Below are positions 26,216 through 36,984 of a DNA stretch of 64,000 nt, piece after piece. A model generated the notes under the pieces. It saw nothing but the letters and a program-made list of their open reading frames with translations, was not told the origin of the DNA and did no database searches. Every line of letters starts with the position of its first letter. Positions within the stretch are counted from its first letter, which is position 1. A program made the position numbers and the translations under genes. This DNA comes from Tistrella mobilis (lineage in GTDB: Bacteria > Pseudomonadota > Alphaproteobacteria > Tistrellales > Tistrellaceae). The stretch spans positions 2,335,501 through 2,399,500 of the forward strand of contig NZ_CP121017.1 in assembly GCF_041468085.1 (NCBI RefSeq). Reading direction: 5' to 3'.

Positions 26216-26559
26216 GGAATCACGCAGTCGTCACGGCGTCAATCGGCCTTCGCCGGCGCACTGCACCCCGACAGATATTTGTCATTCCCTGTTGCCCGGG
26301 CGCCGCGCGCTCCTTGCCTGCGCGACCCGTCACAAATATGGCTAAATTTTAACCATGCCATGTCATCTGACGGTTTTTTGAGCGAACCCAACACCGTTCG
26401 GACACCTGCGCGCCTGTCGCCACCTACGTAATCTTCCCCGGAGAGAATCGCGGAGCCCTGCGGACATGAGGAACAAGATCTCCTACTTGGGCATGTTTGG
26501 TCCGCTTCTTGCTGAATTTGTCCATGGATCGGAACAACGCGCCCTACCGGAGGCCGTCT
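26216..26559. promoter_or_regulatory. Divergent ftsB/urtA control region
   Basis: A 344-nt region without a gene. It has AT-rich symmetric elements rare in this genome: ATATTTGT (26275-26282) and ACAAATAT (26332-26339), inverted with centres 57 nt apart, and a 19-bp near-palindrome at 26338-26356 (ATGG-C-TAAA-T-TTTA-A-CCAT). A sigma-54 type promoter candidate for urtA lies near the right end. No riboswitch is recognisable. Confidence 0.5.
26498..26513 (+). promoter_or_regulatory. Candidate sigma-54 promoter of urtA
   Basis: TGG at 26498-26500 and TTGCT at 26509-26513 place GG (-24) and GC (-12) with exactly 10 nt between, as the sigma-54 consensus TGGCACG-N4-TTGCA requires. The TGG and TTGC cores match; the CACG part is TCCG. 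Transcription would start about 36 nt before the urtA ATG. Control of urea-transport operons by NtrC and sigma-54 is known, and ntrBC are in this window. Confidence 0.55.
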
Positions 26560-27831
26560 ATGAAACTCATCGTCCGCACCATCGCCAGCGGCGCCATTCT
26601 CGCCGCAGCCGCCGTCAGCACCGCCACTGCCGCAGAACCCATCAAGGTGGGCGTGCTGCACTCGCTGTCGGGCACCATGGCGATCAGCGAGACCACCCTC
26701 AAGGACACCGTGCTGATGCTGGTGGACGAGGTGAACAAGAGCGGCGGCCTGCTTGGCCGGCCGCTTGAAGCGGTCGTCGTCGATCCGGCGTCGAACTGGC
26801 CGCTGTTCGCCGAGAAGGCCCGCGAACTGATCGAAAAGGACAAGGTGGACGTCGTCTTCGGTTGCTGGACGTCGGTGTCGCGCAAGTCCGTCCTGCCTGT
26901 ATTCGAAGAACTGGACAGCCTGCTGTTCTATCCTGTGCAGTACGAGGGGGAGGAAAGCTCGCGCAACGTCTTCTATACCGGTGCCGCCCCCAACCAGCAG
27001 GCCATCCCGGCCGTCGAATACCTGATGAGCGAGGATGGCGGGGCGGCCAAGCGCTGGGTTCTGCTCGGCACCGACTATGTCTACCCGCGCACGACCAACA
27101 AGATCCTGCGGGCTTTCCTGAACTCCAAGGGTGTCTCGGATGGCGATATCATGGAGAGCTATACGCCCTTCGGCCACAGCGACTGGCAGACCATCGTCTC
27201 TGACGTGAAGAAGTTCGCCAGCGCCGGCAAGAAGACCGCCGTGGTCTCCACCATCAACGGCGATGCCAACGTGCCGTTCTACAAAGAACTGGCCAACCAG
27301 GGCATCGATGCCGCCGACATTCCGGTGGTTGCCTTCTCGGTGGGCGAGGAAGAACTGGCCGGCCTCGACACCGGCCCGCTGGTCGGCCATCTGGCTGCCT
27401 GGAACTATTTCATGTCGGTCGACACGCCCGAAAACGCCGAGTTCATCAAGAAGTGGCACGCCTTCATCAAGAGCGACAAGCGCGTCGTCAACGACCCGAT
27501 GGAGGCGACCTATATCGGCTTCAAGATGTGGACGCAGGCCGTTCTGCAGGCCGGCACCACGGATGTGGACGCCGTGCGTCAGGCCATGTACGGCCAGACG
27601 GTGCCGTCGCTGACCGGCACCACGGCCGTGATGAACGTCAACCACCACCTGTCGAAGCCGGTGCTGATCGGCGAGATCCAGGGTGACGGCCAGTTCTCGA
27701 CGGTGTGGAAGACCGACGGGCCCATCGTGGGCGACGCCTGGTCCGACTACATCCCGGAAAGCGCCAAGCTGACGGCCGACTGGACCTATCCCTGGGTCTG
27801 CGGCAACTGCGAAACGCCCAAATACAAGTGA
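26560..27831 (+). CDS. urtA: Urea ABC transporter substrate-binding protein UrtA
   Basis: Periplasmic binding protein (type I fold, amide/urea family) that delivers urea to UrtBC. The 423-residue protein starts with a signal peptide (MKLIVRTIASGAILAAAAVSTATAA, cleavage near residue 25) followed by EPIKVGVLHSLSGTMAISE. Typical UrtA blocks follow: FGCWTSVSRKSVLPVFEE, LLFYPVQYEGEE and GTDYVYPRTTNKILR. The ATG at 26560 has GGAGG 6 nt upstream; the longer frame precedes the signal peptide. First gene of urtABCDE-ureDABCEFG. Confidence 0.97.
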   Translation: MKLIVRTIASGAILAAAAVSTATAAEPIKVGVLHSLSGTMAISETTLKDTVLMLVDEVNKSGGLLGRPLEAVVVDPASNWPLFAEKARELIEKDKVDVVFGCWTSVSRKSVLPVFEELDSLLFYPVQYEGEESSRNVFYTGAAPNQQAIPAVEYLMSEDGGAAKRWVLLGTDYVYPRTTNKILRAFLNSKGVSDGDIMESYTPFGHSDWQTIVSDVKKFASAGKKTAVVSTINGDANVPFYKELANQGIDAADIPVVAFSVGEEELAGLDTGPLVGHLAAWNYFMSVDTPENAEFIKKWHAFIKSDKRVVNDPMEATYIGFKMWTQAVLQAGTTDVDAVRQAMYGQTVPSLTGTTAVMNVNHHLSKPVLIGEIQGDGQFSTVWKTDGPIVGDAWSDYIPESAKLTADWTYPWVCGNCETPKYK

Positions 27832-27847
27832 TGCGCTGACATCACGG

Positions 27848-27888
27848 CTGCCCCACCGGGCCACGCCGCCCGTGGCCCGGTGGGGCAG
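27848..27888 (+). promoter_or_regulatory. Perfect 18-bp hairpin between urtA and urtB
   Basis: The 18-nt arms 27848-27865 and 27871-27888 are exact complements around a 5-nt loop (CCGCC), beginning 17 nt after the urtA stop. There is no T-tract. Its position after a binding-protein gene and before the permease gene is typical of stems that protect the upstream mRNA or partly terminate, so that binding protein exceeds permease. Confidence 0.75.
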
Positions 27889-28098
27889 CAACCTTCACGG
27901 AAAGTCTTCACCGATCGGACGGTGGCCCGTGCCGCCCGATCGCGGAGGACGGGGCTTCGGCAGCCTGTCTGCGGCCGCGGTACGCTCTCCCGCCGTCGGA
28001 GCATCACGCAGGCCGAAGCCCCACCCTGCCAATGCCGCCCCGGGTCGGCCGGTGAGTTCGCCGGCAGCATCCTGACGCGGTCGCAGAAGACGAGCCCG

Positions 28099-29838
28099 AT
28101 GCCCGGACAAGCGATATCTCCCCGCCGGCCCGCCGGCGGCCCCGCCACGCTGCTGCGCGCGCTCGCGCTGGCCGCGGTGCTGCTGATCCTGCCGTTCGCC
28201 ACCGGCCCATCCACTTTCTCACCCGTAGGCATGGCCGTCGCGCAAACCGCTGACGACGCCCCCACGGCGGAAGAAGATGCACAGCTGCGCGCAGCACTCG
28301 CAACCGAGGGCAGCGGCTTCGACGGCGCACTTGCGCTTATCCGCGCCCTGGCCGCCACCGGTGATGCCCGTGCAGCCCGTGCGATCGACGCCCTTCAATC
28401 CGGCAGCCTCGGCCGGCGCAGCGACGGCAGTCTGGTGATTCTGGAAGGTCGTGCCAGCGACGCCAGCATGCGTGATCCGGTAACCGGCGAGGATCTCGGC
28501 AAAGCGGAGGCCGGCCAGGTCGATCGGATCCGGGTCAACAACCGTGTGCGGGTCGAAGCCCGCGCTGCGATGGGCCTGATCGACCTCAGGGCCAAAAGGC
28601 CGGAACGCCGGATTGCTGCCGCAGACGGGCTGGTCAAGACTCCGGACGCCGCTGCCCTGCCACTGCTCACGCAAGCCATCGAGACCGAGACCAACGGCCG
28701 GGCCCGCGAAGCGCTGACCAAAGCACTGGCCGCCGTGCAGGCCTTTTATGCCGAAAACCCGGAAGAGCGGCTCCAGGCGATCGAAACTCTCGGCGACTAT
28801 GCGGATCCGCAGGTCCGCAGCCTGCTCGGCCGGATCGCCGACGGCACGCCCGAAGGTCTGCCGCCGGATGCCGCCCAGGCGGTCAAGGGCGCCGCGATCG
28901 ATGCGCTCGCCGCCGTGGAAGCCAAGCTCGAAATGTGGGCCCTGGTCGGCAACGTCTATCAGGGGCTGAGCCTCGGCTCCGTGCTCGTCCTTGCCGCCAC
29001 CGGTCTTGCCATCACCTTCGGCGTGATGGGCGTGATCAACATGGCCCATGGCGAGATGGTCATGCTCGGCGCCTATACGACCTTTCTGGTTCAGCAGGGC
29101 ATCGCAGCCGCCGCACCGGCCCTGATGCCGGTCTCGCTGCTGATCGCCCTGCCCGCGGCCTTTCTGGTGTCGGGGGCCGCGGGCTTCGCGATCGAGCGCA
29201 GCGTGATCCGCTGGCTCTACGGTCGGCCGCTCGAAACCCTGCTTGCGACCTGGGGGCTCAGCCTGATCATTCAGCAGGCGGTACGGTCAGTCTTCGGGCC
29301 CACCAACCGGGAGGTCTCCAGCCCCGACTGGATGAGCGGCGCCTTCGAGATCGCCGGCGGTATCACGCTGACCTATAACCGGCTCTGGATCCTGGCCTTC
29401 TCCCTGGTCGTAGTGGCGGGCGTCGCCCTGCTGCTGCGCAAGACCTCCCTCGGCCTGCATGTCCGCGCCGTCACCCAGAACCGCGCCATGGCCTCGTCCA
29501 TGGGCATCCGCACCGGCCGGATCGACGCGCTGACCTTCGCGCTCGGTTCCGGTATCGCCGGCATTGCCGGCGTGGCGCTCAGCCAGATCGACAATGTCAG
29601 CCCCAATCTCGGCCAGGGCTACATCATCGACAGCTTCATGGTGGTGGTGTTCGGCGGTGTCGGCACGCTCTGGGGCACACTGATCGGCGGTTTCGCCCTG
29701 GGTGTGGTGAACAAGCTGCTGGAACCCTTCGCCGGTGCGGTGCTCGCCAAGATCCTGGTGCTGATCGCGATCATCCTGTTCATCCAGAAGCGGCCGCGCG
29801 GTCTGTTCGCGCTCAAGGGCCGCGCGGTGGAGGCCTGA
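28099..29838 (+). CDS. urtB: Urea ABC transporter permease UrtB
   Basis: LivH-type inner-membrane permease of the urea transporter, 579 residues. As is usual for UrtB, a signal-like helix (about 18-40) and an extracytoplasmic helical domain of about 250 residues precede the permease domain (from about residue 290: GNVYQGLSLGSVLVLAATGLAITFGVMGVINMAHGEMVMLGAY) with about eight membrane helices. The start MPGQAISPRR is chosen because it directly precedes the leader helix; its ribosome binding site is weak and the frame is open further upstream without similarity. It is followed by urtC after 3 nt. Confidence 0.93.
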   Translation: MPGQAISPRRPAGGPATLLRALALAAVLLILPFATGPSTFSPVGMAVAQTADDAPTAEEDAQLRAALATEGSGFDGALALIRALAATGDARAARAIDALQSGSLGRRSDGSLVILEGRASDASMRDPVTGEDLGKAEAGQVDRIRVNNRVRVEARAAMGLIDLRAKRPERRIAAADGLVKTPDAAALPLLTQAIETETNGRAREALTKALAAVQAFYAENPEERLQAIETLGDYADPQVRSLLGRIADGTPEGLPPDAAQAVKGAAIDALAAVEAKLEMWALVGNVYQGLSLGSVLVLAATGLAITFGVMGVINMAHGEMVMLGAYTTFLVQQGIAAAAPALMPVSLLIALPAAFLVSGAAGFAIERSVIRWLYGRPLETLLATWGLSLIIQQAVRSVFGPTNREVSSPDWMSGAFEIAGGITLTYNRLWILAFSLVVVAGVALLLRKTSLGLHVRAVTQNRAMASSMGIRTGRIDALTFALGSGIAGIAGVALSQIDNVSPNLGQGYIIDSFMVVVFGGVGTLWGTLIGGFALGVVNKLLEPFAGAVLAKILVLIAIILFIQKRPRGLFALKGRAVEA

Positions 29839-29841
29839 CCC

Positions 29842-31044
29842 ATGGCATCGACCACCGAACCCACCACCGCTCCCCGTCAGGCCTTGCGCGGGCTGGCGCG
29901 CGGCCCGCGCAGGCCGATCCTGCTGGCCCTGCTCGGCGATCGCGGCGGGCTGATCTTCATGGGGCTCATCGCAGCCTCGGCCGTGCTGATGCCGATCTCG
30001 GCCCTGGTGCTGCCCGCGGAGCATCCGCTGGCGATCCCGTCCTACATGGTATCGCTGTTCGGGAAGTATCTCTGCTACGCGCTGCTCGCACTCGCCCTCG
30101 ACCTGGTCTGGGGCTATTGCGGCATCCTCAGTCTGGGACACGGCGCCTTCTTCGCCCTCGGCGGCTATGCCATGGGCATGCATCTGATGCGCGAGATCGG
30201 CCCGCGCGGCGTCTATGGCAACCCGATCCTGCCCGATTTCATGGTCTTCCTGAACTGGCAGGAACTGCCCTGGTACTGGTACGGCTTCGACATGGCATGG
30301 TTTGCGATCCTGATGGCGCTGGTCGTCCCCGGCCTGCTCGCCTTCGTGCTCGGCTGGCTGTGCTTCCGCTCACGGGTGACCGGCGTCTATCTGTCGATCA
30401 TCACCCAGGCCATGACCTACGCCCTGCTGCTCGCCTTCTTCCGCAACGACATGGGCTTCGGCGGCAATAACGGCCTCACCGACTTCAAGGACCTGTTCGG
30501 CTACAGCCTTCAGGCACCCGAGATGCGGGTGGCACTCTATTCCGCCACCGCCATCGCCCTGGTCGGCGCCTATGCGCTCTCGCGCATCGTCGTCACATCG
30601 AAGCTCGGCAAGGTGCTGGTCTCGATCCGCGACGCCGAAAGCCGGGTGCGCTTCCTGGGTTACCGGGTGGAGCACTACAAGCTCTTCGTCTTCGTCCTCT
30701 CGGCCATGCTGGCCGGCATCGCCGGCGCGCTCTATGTCCCCCAGGTCGGCATCATCAATCCGGGCGAGTTTGCACCTGCCAACTCGATCGAGGCCGTGAT
30801 CTGGGTGGCGGTCGGCGGCCGCGGCACGCTCTGGGGCGCCGCCCTCGGCGGCATCACGGTCAATTGGGCCAAGACCTGGTTCACCGGCGCCCTGCCCGAA
30901 TTCTGGCTCTTCGCGCTCGGAGCGCTCTTCATTGCGGTGACACTGTTCCTGCCCAAGGGGCTGGTGGGCAGACTGCCTGCCTTCCCCTCCTTCGGCCGCC
31001 GTCGCGAGAGTGCTTCCCCTGCCGTCACGGAGGATCGCGGATGA
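29842..31044 (+). CDS. urtC: Urea ABC transporter permease UrtC
   Basis: LivM-type second permease of the urea transporter, 400 residues with about ten membrane helices. Family blocks include LCYALLALALDLVWGYCGILSLGHGAFFALGGYAMGMH and FLGYRVEHYKLFVFVLSAMLAGIAGALYVPQVGIINP. It overlaps urtD by 4 nt (ATGA). The last 30 residues are a charged cytoplasmic tail. Confidence 0.96.
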   Translation: MASTTEPTTAPRQALRGLARGPRRPILLALLGDRGGLIFMGLIAASAVLMPISALVLPAEHPLAIPSYMVSLFGKYLCYALLALALDLVWGYCGILSLGHGAFFALGGYAMGMHLMREIGPRGVYGNPILPDFMVFLNWQELPWYWYGFDMAWFAILMALVVPGLLAFVLGWLCFRSRVTGVYLSIITQAMTYALLLAFFRNDMGFGGNNGLTDFKDLFGYSLQAPEMRVALYSATAIALVGAYALSRIVVTSKLGKVLVSIRDAESRVRFLGYRVEHYKLFVFVLSAMLAGIAGALYVPQVGIINPGEFAPANSIEAVIWVAVGGRGTLWGAALGGITVNWAKTWFTGALPEFWLFALGALFIAVTLFLPKGLVGRLPAFPSFGRRRESASPAVTEDRG

Positions 31045-31844
31045 CCGTGCACACCGCCGACCTGCTGGCCGATACCGGCACCGCGCCCGACGGTACCCGC
31101 AATCCCAGAGGCAGCGCTCTCTATCTCGACGGCGTGACCGTCAGCTTCGACGGCTTCCGGGCGCTGAACGAACTGTCGCTGGTGGTCGATCATGGCGAGC
31201 TACGCGCCGTGATCGGCCCCAACGGCGCCGGCAAGACCACCATGATGGACGTGATGACCGGCAAGACCCGGCCGGACAAGGGCAAGGTCCTGCTCGACGG
31301 CTCGATCGACCTCACCAGACTCGACGAGGCGCGCATCGCAACCCTCGGCATCGGCCGCAAGTTCCAGAAACCCAGCGTCTTCGAAACCCACACGGTGGTC
31401 GACAATCTGGAACTCGCCCTTGCCGGCGACCGCAGCCCGTTCGCCGCGCTCAAATTCCGGCGAACGGCCGAGAAGGCGGCGCGAATCGAGGCGGTTCTGG
31501 AAGACATCGCCCTCGCCCATCGCGCTCACGAGCCCGCAGGCCGGCTCAGTCATGGCCAGAAACAATGGCTGGAAATCGGCATGCTGCTGATGCAGCAACC
31601 GCGGGTGCTGCTGGTCGACGAGCCGGCGGCCGGCATGACCGATGCCGAGACCTCGCAGACCGCCGTGCTGCTGAAGCGCCTGGCGCAGTCTCATGCGGTA
31701 ATCGTGGTCGAACACGATATGGGCTTCGTGCGTGATCTGGACTGCAAGGTGACCGTACTGCACGAAGGCTCGGTGCTCGCCGAAGGCTCTCTCGACCATG
31801 TCCAGGCCGACCAGCGGGTCGTGGACGTCTATCTCGGCCGCTGA
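31041..31844 (+). CDS. urtD: Urea ABC transporter ATP-binding protein UrtD
   Basis: LivG-type ATPase subunit, 267 residues. Walker A GPNGAGKTT, signature SHGQKQ (the motif seen in UrtD instead of SGGQ), Walker B VLLVDEPAAGM and switch His in VVEHDM are visible. The start overlaps the urtC stop. A 25-residue N-terminal extension precedes the ABC domain. Confidence 0.96.
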   Translation: MTVHTADLLADTGTAPDGTRNPRGSALYLDGVTVSFDGFRALNELSLVVDHGELRAVIGPNGAGKTTMMDVMTGKTRPDKGKVLLDGSIDLTRLDEARIATLGIGRKFQKPSVFETHTVVDNLELALAGDRSPFAALKFRRTAEKAARIEAVLEDIALAHRAHEPAGRLSHGQKQWLEIGMLLMQQPRVLLVDEPAAGMTDAETSQTAVLLKRLAQSHAVIVVEHDMGFVRDLDCKVTVLHEGSVLAEGSLDHVQADQRVVDVYLGR

Positions 31845-31859
31845 CGGAGGCTCGCCCCC

Positions 31860-32555
31860 ATGCTCGACGTTCATGCGCTGGATGTGCATTACGGTTCGGC
31901 CCAGGCGCTCAAGGGCGTCTCGATCGAGGCGCGCGCTGGCGAGATCACCTGCGTGCTCGGACGCAACGGCGTCGGCAAGACCACGCTGATGCGTGCCATC
32001 ACCGGTCATCTGAAACCCTCGGCCGGCAGCATCAAGCTGGATGGCGCCGATCTCGCCGGCCGCGCGCCCTATGACCGGGCCCGATCCGGCATCGGTTTCG
32101 TGCCGCAGGGCCGCGAGGTGTTTCCCCTGCTGACGGTGGAAGAGAACCTGCGCACCGGCCTCGCCGCCCGGCCGCGCAAGCTGGAGCGGAAGATCCCCGA
32201 CGACATCTTCGCGCTCTTCCCCGTGCTCAAATCCATGCTCGGCCGGCGGGGTGGCGACCTGTCGGGCGGACAGCAGCAGCAGCTCGCCATCGGCCGCGCG
32301 CTCGTCACTGCGCCAAAACTGTTGGTCCTGGACGAGCCGACCGAGGGCATCCAGCCCTCGATCATCAAGGATATCGGCCGGGTGATCCGGCTTCTCGCCC
32401 GGGAACGGGGGCTTGCAGTGGTGCTCGTGGAGCAGTATTTCGATTTCGCCCAGGAGCTTGCGGATCGCTTCATCGTGCTGGATCGCGGTGAGGTCATCGC
32501 CGCCGGAGACGGGGCGGCCCTCGACGACGACATCCGTCGCCACCTCACCGTCTGA
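31860..32555 (+). CDS. urtE: Urea ABC transporter ATP-binding protein UrtE
   Basis: LivF-type ATPase subunit, 231 residues. Walker A GRNGVGKTT, signature LSGGQQQQL, Walker B LLVLDEPTEGIQPSII and switch region VLVEQYFDFA are visible. It follows urtD by 15 nt with GGAGG upstream, and ureD begins 18 nt downstream, so transporter and urease genes probably share one transcript. Confidence 0.96.
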   Translation: MLDVHALDVHYGSAQALKGVSIEARAGEITCVLGRNGVGKTTLMRAITGHLKPSAGSIKLDGADLAGRAPYDRARSGIGFVPQGREVFPLLTVEENLRTGLAARPRKLERKIPDDIFALFPVLKSMLGRRGGDLSGGQQQQLAIGRALVTAPKLLVLDEPTEGIQPSIIKDIGRVIRLLARERGLAVVLVEQYFDFAQELADRFIVLDRGEVIAAGDGAALDDDIRRHLTV

Positions 32556-32573
32556 TACCGGTAGCCCCCGAAG

Positions 32574-33530
32574 GTGCAGATTCCCAAAGACGATGCGGCT
32601 CGTGCCCGGCGCGCCGCCCTGGATCACGGCCGTTTGACCCTGGTGATGGGCCCCGCCCCCACGGCCAGGCGTGGCCTGCGCGACCTTGTCCAGCAGGTGC
32701 CCTATCGGGCGCTCTTCCCCCATGCCGAGCCTGGTGAGCCACCGATGGTGGTGGTCACCAGCACCTCCGGCGGCATCGTCGGCGGCGACCGGCTGGGCCT
32801 CGACGTGACGGTCCAGGACGGCGCCCGGCTGCTGCTGATGCCGCAGGCGGCAGAGCGGGTCTATCGCACCACCGGCCCGGTCTCGACCATCGACAACCTG
32901 TTCCGGATCGGCAGCGGCGCCAGCTTCGAGTGGCTGCCGCAGGAAACGATCATCTACGATCAGGCGCGTTTCGAGCGCCGCACCCGGCTGGTGCTTGCCG
33001 ATCACACCTCTCATGCGCTGTTCGGCGAGATGCTCGTGCTGGGGCGGACTGCCCATGGCGAGAGCGTCATGCGTGCCCGATTGCGCGATGCCTGGGCAGT
33101 CGAGCGTGCAGGAAGGCTTCTGCTCGCCGATGCCTTCGATATTGCCGAGGAGGATTTCGCTGCGGCCCTCACCAGCCCGTCGGCGCTGGGCGGCATGACC
33201 GCAATCGCAGGATTCTGCGGGATCGGCAGTTCCGACGAAGCCGCACGCCAGGCGCTCCGCGACCGGCTGCGGCAGGAGCTGGAGGCAGCCGAAGGTCCGG
33301 AACCGGCTTTCGGCACGAAACATGCATCGAATTCGGCAGGGTCTGTTGCGGATCCGGATGCTCTGACCCGCCCCGTGGTGGGGATCGGTCTGGTCGACGG
33401 GTGTCTGGTGGTGCGGATGGCGGGGAGAGATGCCGCCCGTCTGAAACGGGTCTTCGATCGGCTGTGGGTGGTGGCGCGATCGGAACTTCTTCATCATCCA
33501 CCGCGTTTACCGCGCATCCGCCGCGGCTGA
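32574..33530 (+). CDS. ureD: Urease accessory protein UreD
   Basis: Scaffold protein that, with UreF and UreG, delivers nickel to apo-urease. The 318-residue protein has UreD blocks [23 protein letters not shown] and [23 protein letters not shown]. It is somewhat longer than usual (about 270-290), with an insertion of about 25 Ala/Glu/Gly-rich residues near 245-270. The start is a GTG at 32574 without a strong ribosome binding site; the next in-frame start would cut conserved sequence. Confidence 0.9.
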   Translation: MQIPKDDAARARRAALDHGRLTLVMGPAPTARRGLRDLVQQVPYRALFPHAEPGEPPMVVVTSTSGGIVGGDRLGLDVTVQDGARLLLMPQAAERVYRTTGPVSTIDNLFRIGSGASFEWLPQETIIYDQARFERRTRLVLADHTSHALFGEMLVLGRTAHGESVMRARLRDAWAVERAGRLLLADAFDIAEEDFAAALTSPSALGGMTAIAGFCGIGSSDEAARQALRDRLRQELEAAEGPEPAFGTKHASNSAGSVADPDALTRPVVGIGLVDGCLVVRMAGRDAARLKRVFDRLWVVARSELLHHPPRLPRIRRG

Positions 33531-33597
33531 ACCGAAACCCGCCCGTCAGAGGCGACAGGTTGAACGATACAGGGAATGGCCAGGGAGCGTCCGCCGC

Positions 33598-33900
33598 ATG
33601 CATCTGAGCCCTCGGGAAACGGAAAAACTGCTGATCGCCATGGCGGCAGAGGTGGCGCGTAAGCGCCGTGCCCGCGGCGTGAAGCTCAACTATCCGGAAG
33701 CAATTGCGCTGATCACCGATTTCGTGGTCGAAGGCGCCCGCGACGGCCGCAGCGTCGCTGATCTGATGGCGGCCGGCGGCCGGGTACTCACCCGCGACGA
33801 GGTGATGCCCGGCATTCCCGAGATGATCGAGCAGATCCAGGTCGAAGCGACCTTCCCCGACGGGACCAAGCTGGTCACCGTCCACAACCCGATCCGCTGA
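33598..33900 (+). CDS. ureA: Urease gamma subunit
   Basis: Smallest structural subunit of urease, exactly the family length of 100 residues. It begins [39 protein letters not shown] and ends with [15 protein letters not shown]. It follows ureD by 67 nt and precedes ureB by 10 nt. Confidence 0.98.
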   Translation: MHLSPRETEKLLIAMAAEVARKRRARGVKLNYPEAIALITDFVVEGARDGRSVADLMAAGGRVLTRDEVMPGIPEMIEQIQVEATFPDGTKLVTVHNPIR

Positions 33901-33910
33901 GGGCATCAGG

Positions 33911-34309
33911 ATGACCGAGACCACCCTGCCCCTCTCTTCCGCGGACGCGCCGTTTTCGCCCGATGCCGAGGGTCTGGCCCCCGGTGCGATCATCCCTGCC
34001 GCCGGTGTGATCACCCTCAATGCCGGCCGCCCGACCGTAGAGATCGAGGTTGCCAATACCGGTGACCGGCCGGTGCAGGTCGGGTCGCACTATCATTTCT
34101 ACGAGACCAATACCGGCCTCGTTTTCGATCGTGCCGCAGCCTGGGGCATGCGGCTCGACGTTCCCGCCGGCTCGGCAGTCCGCTTCGAGCCCGGTCAGAC
34201 CCGCAGCGTGCGCCTGGTCGCCTATCAGGGTGACCGCGTGGTGCATGGTTTCGACGGCAAGGTGTCGGGCGCGCTTGGCGCCGCAGCGCCCAAGGGCGGG
34301 GAGGGCTGA
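33911..34309 (+). CDS. ureB: Urease beta subunit
   Basis: Structural subunit of urease, 132 residues. The core [40 protein letters not shown] is preceded by an N-terminal extension of about 22 residues relative to the common 101-105 residue form. ureC starts 4 nt after its stop, with the ribosome binding site GGGGAGGG inside its last codons. Confidence 0.97.
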   Translation: MTETTLPLSSADAPFSPDAEGLAPGAIIPAAGVITLNAGRPTVEIEVANTGDRPVQVGSHYHFYETNTGLVFDRAAAWGMRLDVPAGSAVRFEPGQTRSVRLVAYQGDRVVHGFDGKVSGALGAAAPKGGEG

Positions 34310-34313
34310 ACAC

Positions 34314-36023
<1,710 letters not shown>

Positions 36024-36134
36024 CACAGAATTTACAGGGAGATACACCGAAAGATCACCGATCAAACCCCCCGTCCCGATGCACGATCCGCATGCGACAG
36101 CCGCATCGCGTCGCCACGCAGGAGACCGGTTCCC

Positions 36135-36977
36135 ATGAAGATGACCCAGCTTTCCGCCACTGCCGCCGCCGTCGAGAAGATCACGCCCCTGATTCCGGAG
36201 GTCCCTCAGTCGGTCATGCCCAGGGCCGTGCAGGTGGTGACCGCCGCTTTGCCGGTTCTGGGATCCGATGCCGCCTGGGGCACCATCACCCTGCCGCATG
36301 CCGACCGTCATCGCCGGCGGATCCGGCTTGCCACCGATGACGGCCGCGCTTTCCTTCTGGATCTGCGCGAGGCCGTAAGGTTGGCGGATGGCGACCGGCT
36401 GATGCTGGATCAGGGCGGCCATGTCGTGGTCCGGGCTGCGCCAGAGGCGGTGATCGAGGCCGAAACGGCGGACCGTCGAGATCTCGTCCGCATCGCCTGG
36501 CACCTGGGCAACCGGCATGTTCCGCTTGCTGTGACCACCCACGTCGTAACGCCGCGACTGCTCATCTCCCGGGACCTGGTCGCACGCGATCTGCTCGGCC
36601 GCCTGGGCGCACATCTGACGGAAACGGTAGCACCCTTTGATCCCGAACCAATACTGGGCGCCGCCGGGATGGCCGCGGGTGAAGATCCCGGCCACAGCCA
36701 TGATCACGGGCATGGGCATCACGACCACGGCCATGCCACGAAGGTGACCACAGCCGTCGATCTGGTTGGCGGCACAGGTGCCGACACGGCCCGCGCCGCC
36801 TGGCAGATCGGCAACCGCCATCGGCCGGCGCAGGTGGTCGACGGCTGGCGGATCCGCACGGCGGATGAGCCGCTGGTCCGCCGTATCGCCGCCGCCCTGG
36901 GTTTGCGGATCCTGCCCGCCGCGGACACCTTCGAGCCTGAACCCGGTGCCTATGCCGATCACGCCCATCACCACTGA
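36135..36977 (+). CDS. ureE: Urease nickel metallochaperone UreE with duplicated C-terminal domain
   Basis: Nickel-binding chaperone that supplies Ni to UreG. The 280-residue protein is much longer than ordinary UreE (about 150-200). Residues ~30-105 are the UreE N-terminal domain. The C-terminal nickel-binding domain appears twice: residues ~113-172 (RIAWHLGNRH at 119-128, ending APFDPEP) and ~214-273 (RAAWQIGNRH at 220-229, ending DTFEPEPGAY). The copies are joined by a His-rich linker at 187-200 (HSHDHGHGHHDHGH), and the protein ends in HAHHH. GGAG lies 10 nt before the ATG. It is preceded by a 111-nt gap after ureC and followed by ureF after 7 nt. Confidence 0.93.
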   Translation: MKMTQLSATAAAVEKITPLIPEVPQSVMPRAVQVVTAALPVLGSDAAWGTITLPHADRHRRRIRLATDDGRAFLLDLREAVRLADGDRLMLDQGGHVVVRAAPEAVIEAETADRRDLVRIAWHLGNRHVPLAVTTHVVTPRLLISRDLVARDLLGRLGAHLTETVAPFDPEPILGAAGMAAGEDPGHSHDHGHGHHDHGHATKVTTAVDLVGGTGADTARAAWQIGNRHRPAQVVDGWRIRTADEPLVRRIAAALGLRILPAADTFEPEPGAYADHAHHH

Positions 36978-36984
36978 TCCTGCC

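Noticed and set aside
31200-33497. 765-codon minus-strand open frame across urtD, urtE and ureD
   Set aside because: Antisense shadow of well-supported transporter and urease genes, with no recognisable motif.
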